Assembly (NCBI GenBank): GCA_947561395.2
Contig: OX387193.1
Span: forward strand, 11,036,001 to 11,100,000
Direction: 5' to 3'
Origin: Buxus sempervirens
Taxonomy: Eukaryota > Streptophyta > Magnoliopsida > Buxales > Buxaceae
DNA length: 64,000 nt
Below the pieces are notes generated by a model, which was not told the origin of the DNA, did no database searches, and saw only the letters and a list, made by a program, of their open reading frames with translations. Shown here in pieces: positions 21,713 to 31,999 of the stretch (the stretch's first letter is position 1; every line of letters begins with the position of its first letter). The position numbers and the translations under genes were made by a program.

Positions 21713-23881
21713 TCATATACAATCCTCATTCACATAAATATTTAATCTTATCATAATATCAAAGAACGATGGGGGGAAAATCCTCTCCATCTGGAATAAT
21801 ACTTGTGCAATACTATCTTGAAGGTGCTTCAAGTCATCAACTTCACAAACTTTGGAGCACAATTGATGAAAAAAGTTGCTCAACTCTATCAATACGGATG
21901 CTACATTCTTCGGCAACACTTTTCGAATAGCAAGAGGCAATAGTTGATGCAGCAACACATGGAAATCATGACTTTTAAGACCAAATGTCTTCCGTTCTTT
22001 ACTACTCACCCGTTTAGCAATGTTGGACGAATAACCATCTGGAACCTTTATACTTTTCAGCACTTTGCAAAATATATCTTGTTCCCGTTTGTCTAGTGAG
22101 AAGCATGCAGCCGGCAAACATGCTTTCTTTCTATCTAGTAACATCTGTGGATGAAGTGCGTGTCTAATACCCATGTCAACTAAATCCAAGCTCGCCTTAA
22201 AGTTGTCCTTCGTTTTTCCATCAATATTTAACAATGTACCAAGTATACTATCATAAACATTCTTCTCAATATGCATCACGTCCAAATTATGTTTCAACAT
22301 AATATCCCTCCAATATGGCAATTCAAAAAATATGCTCTTTTTCTTCCAATTAAAGGGCATCGCTCCTTTACCAGTGTTTTTAGAGTACTTCTTACTGGTA
22401 TGCTTCCCAAATACATGTAAACTGCCCCTTAAGTGATCAACAATATCCCACCCGATTAATCCTATTGGAGCTTCCCATGTCTCTGTGGTACCATCGAAGG
22501 ATTGTTTCTGCTTTCGAAACTTATGATCAAGAGGTAGGAATCGAAGATGACCCATATAACAGTGCTTCCGGCTATGACGCAAATACTTAGAACACGTGTC
22601 TTTATGACAAGAAGGGCATGCAAGTTTCCCTTTAGTGCTCCAACCCGAAAGCATAGCATACCCAGGGAAATCACTAATCGTCCAAATTAACCCTGCACGC
22701 AGAGTGAAGACCTCCTTTCTTGACGCATCATATGTCTCAACCCCAGAACCCCATAGGTCTTTTAACTCTTCTATAAGAAGGCGTAAGTACACATCAATAT
22801 CATTTCCCGGCCCCTTCGGCCCTGGTATGAGTAAAGAAAGGATCATGTTTGGTTGTTTCATGCACAACCACGGTGGCAAGTTATATGGAATCAAAATGAC
22901 TGGCCACATGTTGTGGGTGATACTCATTGATCTAAATGGATTGAAGCCGTCAGATGCTAAGCTCAGTCTAACATTACGAGGATCAGAACTGAACTCGCTA
23001 TTAATAACATCAAAATATTTCCAAGTCATAGAATCTGCGGGATGCCTTAACTTATCATCATCAGTACGACCATCCACATGCCATCTCATATCATCGGCAA
23101 TCTTGGAAGACATATACAATCTTTGAAGATGCGGCTTCAAAGGAAAGTGTCTTAATATCTTTTCTGCCTTTTTCTTTCCCTTTTTATTGGAATGACTGTC
23201 TTCAGATTTCCATCTAGAAGTACCGCAAATATCACACTTTTGTTTTTCACTAGTTTCATTCCAATATAGCATACAGTCATTTGGGCACGCATCTATTTTG
23301 TTATAATTAAGACCCAGGTCCGATATCATCGTCTTGACCTGTGAACTTGTTTCTGGGAATTTTGACACAAATGGAAATGTCTCTCTCAACAACTCAAGCG
23401 TCAAAGTCAATGACTTATTGCTCCATCCACTTAGGCACTTTATATGAAATAGTTTAACAATGAACGACAATTTCATGTGGCTTTTACACCCCGGGTATAA
23501 CTCTTCTCCAGCATCATGGAACAGTTTCTCAAACTGTGGATTATCCTCTTTTGGGGTATCATCTGATGGCCTATGTGAAGAACTCGCAGATACGTCCATT
23601 TCATCCTGCACCCCATAAGCTTCTTTAACCATGAGCCTAACTTCATCACTCACAAATTGTGCATCATCTACTATGGGATTAACACGGGGGGGTTGTGAAT
23701 CGAGAATATCCTCCCCATGATAGTACCATTTTGTGTAGTTTTGATCAAATCCATTGCAAATCATGTGTTCGTATGCGACTTCTTGACTTTGATACAACAC
23801 ATGATTACATTTCGGACAAGGACACTTCAACAACCCATTAATAGTTGCCCCGAGAGAACATGCGAATTTGATGAAACCCAA
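21713..23881 (-). CDS. CACTA TNP2-type transposase, C-terminally truncated
   Basis: The 722-codon frame begins within the transposase-associated zinc-binding region (CPCPKC at residues 20-25, H..CNGF near 39-45). The same frame stays open upstream to about 23935 (YYGWNRASQDYQDG), so the true start is further 5' or in another exon. The TNP2 domain is clear: DGFNPF at 311-316, PGPKGPGNDIDVYL at 353-366, then EELKDLWGSGVETYD, LRAGLIWTISDFPGYAMLSG and a CPSC zinc motif. A DUF4218-like region follows (LDVMHIEKNVYDSILGTLLN). The last twelve residues are not transposase: they are read from an intron of the neighbouring gene and recur at about 1450-1489. TNP2 catalyses CACTA excision and insertion in the nucleus. 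The missing C-terminus makes activity doubtful. Confidence 0.85.
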   Translation of the reverse strand: MGFIKFACSLGATINGLLKCPCPKCNHVLYQSQEVAYEHMICNGFDQNYTKWYYHGEDILDSQPPRVNPIVDDAQFVSDEVRLMVKEAYGVQDEMDVSASSSHRPSDDTPKEDNPQFEKLFHDAGEELYPGCKSHMKLSFIVKLFHIKCLSGWSNKSLTLTLELLRETFPFVSKFPETSSQVKTMISDLGLNYNKIDACPNDCMLYWNETSEKQKCDICGTSRWKSEDSHSNKKGKKKAEKILRHFPLKPHLQRLYMSSKIADDMRWHVDGRTDDDKLRHPADSMTWKYFDVINSEFSSDPRNVRLSLASDGFNPFRSMSITHNMWPVILIPYNLPPWLCMKQPNMILSLLIPGPKGPGNDIDVYLRLLIEELKDLWGSGVETYDASRKEVFTLRAGLIWTISDFPGYAMLSGWSTKGKLACPSCHKDTCSKYLRHSRKHCYMGHLRFLPLDHKFRKQKQSFDGTTETWEAPIGLIGWDIVDHLRGSLHVFGKHTSKKYSKNTGKGAMPFNWKKKSIFFELPYWRDIMLKHNLDVMHIEKNVYDSILGTLLNIDGKTKDNFKASLDLVDMGIRHALHPQMLLDRKKACLPAACFSLDKREQDIFCKVLKSIKVPDGYSSNIAKRVSSKERKTFGLKSHDFHVLLHQLLPLAIRKVLPKNVASVLIELSNFFHQLCSKVCEVDDLKHLQDSIAQVLFQMERIFPPSFFDIMIRLNIYVNEDCI

Positions 23882-23939
23882 GACTCCATCTTGATAATCT
23901 TGACTAGCCCTATTCCATCCATAGTAAACGTAACCTATT

Positions 23940-26640
23940 TAGTTAATAAATATAGATACACACCCTTCATCGAAACATTAAGAAATTAACATAATAAATA
24001 CCTAGATCTTCTCATCCACCTTTGATCCATCTATTAGTATGTTGTGAAAGAATTTACCCATCACTTTTGAATAATATTACTTTCTGCAAAACATACTCTA
24101 TAAATGAATCTAGCTAATAGAAAACGGTATTTATGTTAGTTTTAAAATTTATGCTTGGATTTACCCATTTAGGAATACCAAGTACATTACTTGTTTGTCA
24201 TAAGATTTATATATTTCTCCACGAATTTCAACAGCATCTCTGCACAGTTCTTCAAATACATAAAGTTTTCTGACGTAAAGTCAATAAAACTACGTATTTG
24301 AAGAACAAAGAGATGAAACCAAAATTATAATTAGAGATATATATAAATCACATGTCAACAAGTAACATACTTGATATCCCCAAACTGTCAATCTGACAAT
24401 CCAAGATATTACATGTGCAAATCTATGCCTTCATATTTAAATACTAAGAGTTATTGCAAACTTATTGCAAAGATGCAATATCTTCAAAGTATACAAAATA
24501 GGATGGGCATAGTTACACATGTAACCTCTAAGACGGGTATTTGAATTGTTCCCACTTTTTTTATGAGATAAATAAATATAAAAACAATAACCAGGTTAAC
24601 CCAAAAATAGAATAAAGAACTGCTAATCATAATATCAATGCTATTAAACAGCATTAGAACAGAAATATCAAAACAAGAAACTTAAAGAGATAAATAAGAA
24701 AAAAAAAATGCAAATTTCGGCAGCATCTCCCCTAAAAATAGACGTTTGTCCAAACCAAATTGTTCTAAAATAATAATAATTTAACCTGGAAAGAAAAGAA
24801 GAGTCCAAATATTGCATTCATATACAATCCAAAAAGAGCATCCACATCCATATGATCTAAGAGACATTGTTTAATGCTTTTGGTAGCCGTTCTGTCGTGC
24901 CTTTTTTTCTTTTTCTTTCTAGGTTTCTGTTTGGATTTACATATGAAGCTGACTAGAAGGGCAAGATTGGCAGATGAGGTGTTAAGACAAAAGGATGTGC
25001 AATAATCTTCAACACTTTAAAATTTCAGAATATTGATTGTACGTAACAAGGAGTGTAGTGTGAAGTCTATCACTTTAAAATCTTCAACACTCACGATTCC
25101 GTATTTAGATCATATCCACATATCCTGAACTTCTGTTTTTATTAAATGCATTCTTTATCAAGTCTATTACTTTCTTTTCAAATAAAAATGTCACATTAGT
25201 AGTTTCTAGTTTAAGGGAACTCTGCATTGTAACAGCACAATGTCCAATTTTCCTCAAATTAAGAATTTAAATCACAACCTAATAGTTTCACCATATCTCT
25301 TACTATTCAAGCAGATACTTCTATGGTTTGTCATGAACAGAACATTTCAGGGCAACACAAATTTGTCAAATGATAACATAAGACAATGTCATGAACCTAG
25401 ATGTTTAATCAATAACATAACCCATGCACTTCTAAGTCCATTCGTCTGGTTGATCAATGTCACAGGTTGTTTTTCAGTAAAATGTCCCCACACCATTTGA
25501 CCGATAAAATAAAAAATAAATTTGTCCCCATATCAAATAGAAATAGTCTATTCCAGGCTTCTAATAAAAGAACATTGATAATAACAGCTGGTAAGATTCA
25601 AAAGCAGCAGCCCTTCAATGACTTACCAATATGGATGCAAAAAAAGCTATAAAATTCAAGTTATTCAGACAAATTGCATTCTTTAATATGTACTCATACC
25701 TAATTCTTCTAAGACAACAATCAACAGCATACCCCCATTGCTCATCTAGTCAGTTTAGAATACAATTATCACCATAAAATGATACAAATTACCATAATAC
25801 TAATATAGAATATGGGAAAATAATAAGAATCTCTACTTATTATGATGACATAGATAAATCCATTATTTGATTCAGTGAAACAACCAAGCCCTTCAATTAG
25901 TAAATAGATTTAAGAAAATGCTGAGCTAATAAATTGAATATAGAAAAAACAGTTATCAATACTCATTCCAGACAAACAAATAAACCATATTACTTATTTT
26001 GATTTCAACGGCAGCCACAACAGCCACATGCAAATTCTGATTTTCACAGTCAGTGTTTCTATTACTTTTGGCGTGCCAAAAACCTAACTTTGGTGTGCTG
26101 AATTTCTAGTTTTACACATTCAGGACTCTCTTTTATTTTGGCATGCCAAATCCCTTATTTCAGTGTGCCGAACTACAATTCTCACAACTCCAAAAACATA
26201 TGGAAAAAATCTCTCTTTACATTCAAACGGTTCTGAATCAATTTAAAATAAAACTAAAGTGTAAACAAACTTTTTTAGATTCAAAAACCCTGCAAAAACA
26301 TATAATAAATAATCACTTTTTTTTTCTCAAATCCGTTCCAACAACAACAAAATTTTCTTTTGATGGCCAAGCATGCAATACCATATTTTCTAACAATGAG
26401 TCTAATGTCCATCCTTGTCATATGTTCAAACCATTATAAATCAGAAAATTTCAACACAAATAAGGGATTTGGCGAGCACTTACCTACAAACGGCGCTTGG
26501 CGACGGAGAACGGCGGTGGCGGCAGCTTGGCGACGGCAGCGGCGGCTTTGTGAATGAGAACGGCGACAACCAAATTCCGGCAGCAAGCAACCCAGATTTG
26601 TGAGAGAAAAACACAGAGATTCGTGCAGAGAAGAAAACCC
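23940..26640 (-). other. CACTA 5' intron, promoter-side sequence and first exon
   Basis: About 2.6 kb of AT-rich DNA without a credible gene. Minus-strand 26640-26480 is GC-rich, ends in a splice donor (GTAAGTGCTCG) and probably is the first, mostly non-coding exon. About 24640-24840 is a diverged duplicate of 21540-21740, sharing GGCATCTCCCCTAAAAATAG-like sequence (minus-strand frame FGLDNPLFLGEMPSKF), so the same word flanks tnp2 on both sides. Confidence 0.5.
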
Positions 26641-26659
26641 CAAATCGCGCGATTTGGGG

Positions 26660-27130
26660 TTTTATACCCTTTTAGCGGCGGTAATTAGTTACCGCAGCTA
26701 AAAATCAATTTCGCAGGACAGGGACGATAACCTTTTAGCGGCGGTAACTAATTACCGCCGCTAAAAGCCCATTCCACACGGTTTGACCGTTCCTTTTAGC
26801 GGCGGTAACTACTGCCCGCCTCTAAAAACCCATTCCACGCGGTTGAACTTCTTCCCTTTTAGCGGCGGTAACTAGTTCCCGCCGCTAAAACCCCATTCCT
26901 GGCGGTAGTTTTAGTTATTACCGGCGGCTCTATCGTCGGTAAACAAACGCGTCAAACCTTTGCGCGGAAAATGTAGCGCGCGCCATTCATTTTAGCGGCG
27001 GTAGAGCTTTACCGCCGCTAAAAACTTCTTTCAACGGCGATACACTGTCTTCCGCCGCTTAAGTGTATTTAAGCCCTTTTAGCGGCGGTAATTGGCTACC
27101 GCCGCAAAAAACCGCCGCTAAAACCCTGTT
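26660..27130. repeat. CACTA 5' subterminal palindromic array
   Basis: About eight pairs of TTTTAGCGGCGGTAA / TTACCGCCGCTAAAA arms, most with 4-12 bp between the arms. It is the counterpart of the 19957-20430 array. It differs in that many units have a TAGTTA or AACTAAT spacer between the arms. Confidence 0.85.
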
Positions 27131-27534
27131 TTTTTGTAGTGAATCTTAAAAATTATGATTTTACACTGTTGGGCTTTTGCAAATGACAAATTTTATATTG
27201 GACGGCTGCAATGCCTCGTGGAGCCTACTTCTCGTTCCGACGGTGTAATGAGAGAGGAAGAGAGAGATGGAACAAACGGCAATGGCGTCCGTCCAACCCC
27301 CTTCTTGTTCCCACTGGTTTGTTGAGTTGGGCGAAAATGGGAGATGGGAATTTGGGGAAGAACTCCAAGGAAATCACGCGTTTCCCTCTCCTTCCCCTCT
27401 TTTAAACAAAGGCAATTTTGCCATTTGCAAAAGCCCAACAAAAACTGACCCTGCAAAGCAATTAATCTTGAAAAGTGGCATGTTTTTATAAATATTCTTG
27501 AAAAGTGACCCTTTGCCATAATTTTCCCTTTTTA

Positions 27535-30530
27535 AATTGCGTTATGGGCAGGTTTGGGTTTAGCCCAACCTGCCCCAAACCCGATCTTAATATAGTAAAA
27601 TAACATTTTAATATGTTTGAGATATTATTTATATATTTATTGATTATATATGGAAAAAAATATATATATATATTTTTAATTAATTTATTCTATTTAAAGA
27701 ACTTATTTTTTTCATTTTATACTCGTATCGATTGACCAACCTCCATTACCAACTTTTTAGGGGCGAGGTTCAGTTTGTACCGGCTGGTTCGAAGAGAGAT
27801 CGAATGACCCCGATCCGGGATCATTTGATTAAATGGATGACATTGGATTAGTCGGTACCGAGACCATTCCAATTCGAAACGGTACCATTCAGTCCAGATT
27901 CATAGGGCTATAAACAAGTTGGATTTGAACCGGACACCAAGATCCAAATTCGGCTAAGTTGTAGGATATCTGAATCTGATTAAATATTCGACGGATTCTT
28001 CATATTTGTTATTGAATCTGAACATGGTTATAAAACCCATATTTGAATCTGATTAAATATTCGGATCTAGTTAAAAATCCCATTAAATTAGCCTTTTTTA
28101 AACCTACTACTTTCACATATAATATGTTAGCCTATTTACTTAAACACCCTTATAAAATTCTAGAAATTTCAATTGTACCTTACTTTTAATTGGATTCGGA
28201 TCTTTATCAGATGGATATAGTAAGATCCGAATACGATTATTAAATGGATCTAATCTTTGGATCCGTATTTGATCCACCGGAAATTTATTTGGATAACAAT
28301 CCGATTAAATCAGATAAATTTAATCGGAATCAGACAGTAATTGGATCGGGATCTAACCCATTGACAGCCCTAGTCCAAAACAGTACCGATCCATAGCCGG
28401 TCCAGTCTGAAAAATTAAGAAAAATTTTAAAAATAGCAATAAAATCCAAAAAATAGGTAAATTTAATTTATATTTGTTAAAAATTATAAATGATAGATAT
28501 AAATATAATAAAGTTGATATTATATGTTATAATATCAAATTATATCTTTATATTATAACATTATAACATATCATTATTTTTCAAATTATATTATATGTTA
28601 TATTTGTCATAGCACATAATTTTATATATGTTAAATTATATTTAAAACAACTTATAGTGTTAAATGGTATCATATTTTATAACATATAATGTGATATACT
28701 ATAATGTCAAATTATAAAAAATAACATATTATTTATTATAACTACTTGTTATACTTATAACATATCAAATTATAATCTACAATTTGGCATTTTAACATAG
28801 ATTTTCAACTTTATTATATCTTATATCAATCACCTATAATTTATAATAATTATAAATTAATTTTCCTTTTTTTCAGTTTTTCGATCCCTGATCCTAGTCT
28901 AGAAAACTATGGCGGGGTTTGCTATTGGCAAAACCCTTATAGGGTCGAGTTTGAGTTCACGAAAAAACCTGCCTCGAACCAGCCCTGTTGCCATCCCTAT
29001 TTAGGAGATGATACTTCCATGCATGCAAAAAGCAAAATGACATTGTTTGCTACTTAAGGGTGCATTGGCCTTTTTGTTGAAGTGTGATGCGATTAGTTTC
29101 TTTTATTTCATTTTTGCATTGGAGCTTGGGTTTGTATTTTTATGGACGTGTGATTGTGAGTAGGGATGGCAACGGGGCAGGTTTTGGTGAACCTAAACCA
29201 TCCTATAAGGGTTTAGCCAATACAAACCTAACCCACCCATATCAGATTGGCAATGGGTGGGCTAGGGTTAACTTGCTTGGGGTATAAAATGCCAAAAAAA
29301 AAAAAAGGAAAATTCTGAAAAAGGGTCACTTTTAAAAAATAATTGACCTCATGGATCAATTTTCAAAATTAGTTAAAAAATAGTGTCATTTTGTTATAGA
29401 TAAAACACGCTTGTGTCCACATATGATGCGCTCGTTTCTCACGTAGAATGCGTTTGTATCCCATGTAAGATGCGCTTATGTTCCATGTAAGAAGCTTGTA
29501 TCCTATGTACAATGCGCTTGTGTCCAAATAAAGTGATCCTCAAATTTAATTTTTTTTTTTTGAAAAGTGATCTTTTAATTTAATTTCAGTGGACTTTTTT
29601 CTAAATATCAATGAAAAGTGGCCCTTTTATGCAATTATTCATAATTTTCTCCTTTAAAAAAGCTATATAAATTAATTAAATATTTATTTTACTTATGATA
29701 TATATGAAAATAAAATTTTAAACATATCAAAATGATATTTTAATAAAATCATGTTCTGGATGGGTTGGGCCAAACCCAAACCTGCTCCTAACCTGATTTT
29801 AATAATACGTACCAAATCCTAATAGTTAGAAGTGAGATGGGTTATGCATTAAAACTGCCATATTACCATCCTTAGTTACCAGCGTGGGGCTCTTCTCAAT
29901 ATACTTCCTCTTTATTTTATTTTTCTTATAACGGGACTCTTCCTATAATCTTTTTTTATAACGGACTCTTCTCACACCAAAAGTTTTCAAAAAGAGGGAG
30001 AGAATTTGGGAATCCCATCCAAAGGATTTACGGTAGGTAAAAAAAAACTTTGCTTATCCATTTTACATATATATACTAATTTCAATATTCTCCTCTAAAT
30101 TTTTAATCCATTTAATTTTTATTTTAAAATAAATTTACAATAAGGTGAGATTGATAGCAGGCCTTAGAGGATAAGTTGTTTGAGAGGCTAAATGCAACTC
30201 TAGACCTCAATCTGAACGAGCTTGATCGCTATTGGTATTATGGAAAACAATGTTTCATAAATTCTTGCCTTTAAATTTGTGAATTTACATTATAAACTAT
30301 GGACGCTTTGCTTTTCATTAAACAATATACTAGCAGGGTGCACATGCAATACTGCACGTCAAGGGAGGGAACAGTTGCATAACTGAGTCTGACTATTGAG
30401 TTTTGGAAAAGTTTAAGGCATTTTTTTTTATCATTATATCCTTTTATTAATGTATCTTCACGATGGTATTATGGGCTGTTATGAAAAGCCTTGCATTTTG
30501 GTTGGCGCAAATTCCAATGGGGTAATAAAT
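27535..30530. repeat. R1 block of unit 2, duplicate of 7740-10840
   Basis: It follows 7740-10840 almost base for base, including the hAT-like ends (near 28975-29005 and 29162) and the MULE-type MITE (about 29295-29655, shortened at its left). No gene. The high identity over 3 kb of non-coding DNA shows the duplication is recent compared with the R1/R2 split. Confidence 0.65.
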
Positions 30531-30966
30531 ATCTGAAAATTTGTACATATGAAAAATAAAGAACTGTTTGCCCAATTAAAGCTTCAAAATGTGTATATGA
30601 GATGGAAAGACACAGATAATAAATATCTGAAAACAAAACCCACAAAAAATGTAGCTGATAACAGGGGAAAGAATGAGTAAAGCAAATTCACTCAGCCACT
30701 ACATTTAATTTGTTTCTTACACATCTCCATGCCCCTTTTTTCTCCTGTTCTTATGAATGCTTGAATCTCACTAATCCTCCTACTAGTTTTATGTCCTATT
30801 GAAGAATCACAAATTTTATGTAGAATAACAAGATTCTACAAACCAAAAAAAAAAAAAAACCCCCCATTTCTATGTTCATACATAAATATCACCAATTTTG
30901 TGCTATTACTCACTTGTAATATCTGACAAATTATAAAGTTTGACTCTGAAGACGCTTGGTTGAAGA

Positions 30967-31610
30967 TCATGGTTTGTATTTATCACTCGTAATATCTTTC
31001 AACCCCAATCCTGGAAATAGATTCTGCAAAATAAAATAAGTTTTGTTACATTCAATTCAAAACAATGTAATCCAAAAAAAAAAAAAGCCAAAAGAGAATG
31101 AGAGCATGAGCCACTTACATCAAGTTCTTTCTGGATATTCTTAGGTCTCTTCGTGGGCTTTCTAGTTGGTTTGGATCCAGTCATGAGAAGAATATCCGCT
31201 TCAATCTCTTCCCTTGTTAGCGAAACTGAGAACGTCGGTTTCTTGAACTTCTTCTTCTGTTGAGATTCTTCCATCTTTGAACATTCGGCAAACTTAATCG
31301 GAATCCTTTTAGAAACAGGAATAGGTTGCTTCGGTCTCAGATTCCACGGTTTCTTCACTTGATCATCACCGTTGCAGCTGCCACCGTTTTTCTCTCCATC
31401 TCCTCCGTTTGCATCAACTTTGGAAGTCGATTTATTGTTCGTCGGAGAGTACTCTTCTTTAGTCACCTTACGAAATCGGATCACGAGCTTCCTCTTAACT
31501 TCTTGATCTCCGTCCACCCTACTTTCGTCATTCTCTGGTTTCTCGATCACGTACATGCATCGGTTTAGCGCTTCAGCCTCTTCGTAGGTTGCTTTAGCTT
31601 GAAGCACCAT
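30967..31610 (-). CDS. DUF1639 family protein, copy D (two exons, minus strand)
   Basis: Exon 1 is 31610-31119 and exon 2 is 31023-30967, with GTAAGT donor and TTTGCAG acceptor. The 182-residue product has one extra residue (Tyr after KEE near residue 54) from a 3-bp insertion. It has Ile for Val near residue 96 and keeps Met at 112, as in copy A. Everything else matches copies A-C, with DUF1639 motifs intact. It is the unit 2 counterpart of copy B. The upstream exon-like block is interrupted by a small poly(A)-bearing insertion at 31891-31920. Confidence 0.75.
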
Positions 31611-31876
31611 CTCTCCCAAGTGTTTGGATAGATCTGCTGATCGCTGATCGATTTCTGAGCTCCGGAACAGCTAGAGAATAAAAAATGCCAAGGAGTTCTA
31701 CACGAAGGAGGAGTTCGAACAAAGAAACAACTTGTTATGGAAGTCTTGACCTCGCTCAGAACTCACCACGGTGCCGATGATCGAGCTTATCCTGCCCCCG
31801 TTTCACGAAGAAGACGAAGAGGGGAATCCTGTCGCGAGGTGACTTGAAGCCATCTGTGTATCCACTCTGGTGGGAA

Positions 31877-31934
31877 GGCAGTGATCGAACCCCCTTAAAA
31901 ACAAGAAACAAAAAAAAAAAGGCAGTGATCGAAC
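31877..31934 (+). mobile_element. Tiny poly(A)-tailed insertion with 14-bp direct repeats
   Basis: GGCAGTGATCGAAC occurs at 31877-31890 and again at 31921-31934. Between them are 30 bp ending in A11. Copy B has the single uninterrupted site. A poly(A) tail with a long target duplication is the signature of target-primed reverse transcription, so this is a severely 5'-truncated LINE- or SINE-type insertion. Confidence 0.7.
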
Positions 31935-31999
31935 GTTCGCCTTAGAAATATCGTCTGCAGCGCATTCCAATGAGGCATAAGAAACGATTGCTAGTTTTA

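Larger units (their letters stand above)
19947..27141 (-). mobile_element. CACTA (En/Spm) element, 7195 bp, complete ends, internally deleted
   Basis: The ends are CACTACAAAAAA at 19947 and TTTTTTTGTAGTG ending at 27141. The 3-bp target duplication is AAT (19944-19946 and 27142-27144). The uninterrupted sister site in unit 1 (about 7310-7318) has a single AAT. Both ends carry subterminal GGCGGTAATTACCGCC arrays. Transcription runs on the minus strand: a probable 5' exon near 26640-26480 (donor GTAAGT), a long intron, the tnp2 gene, then remains of the second gene. The element is structurally whole at its ends but its two genes are fused by a deletion near 21745, so it is probably non-autonomous. 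Confidence 0.93.
18588..27528. mobile_element. Pack-MULE-like element of unit 2, interrupted by a CACTA element
   Basis: The left part (18588-19946) matches 5940-7312 and the right part (27142-27528) matches 7313-7727. Its long inverted arms are about 18588-18930 and about 27175-27528. A CACTA insertion at 19947-27141 splits the core. Without it the element would be about 1.75 kb, the same as its sister. The core frame near 18950-19080 is open a little longer here (VDQEAAALAATEVAFVLQPG..YDALH) than in unit 1. It is still not recognised. Confidence 0.7.

Noticed and set aside
22635-23126. 163-codon plus-strand frame
   Set aside because: Antisense of the TNP2 domain, which has strong motif support on the other strand.
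26660-27130. Regularly spaced palindromic repeats that might look like a CRISPR array
   Set aside because: They are subterminal repeats of a eukaryotic CACTA element, with irregular spacing and degenerate units, bounded by CACTACAAAA.
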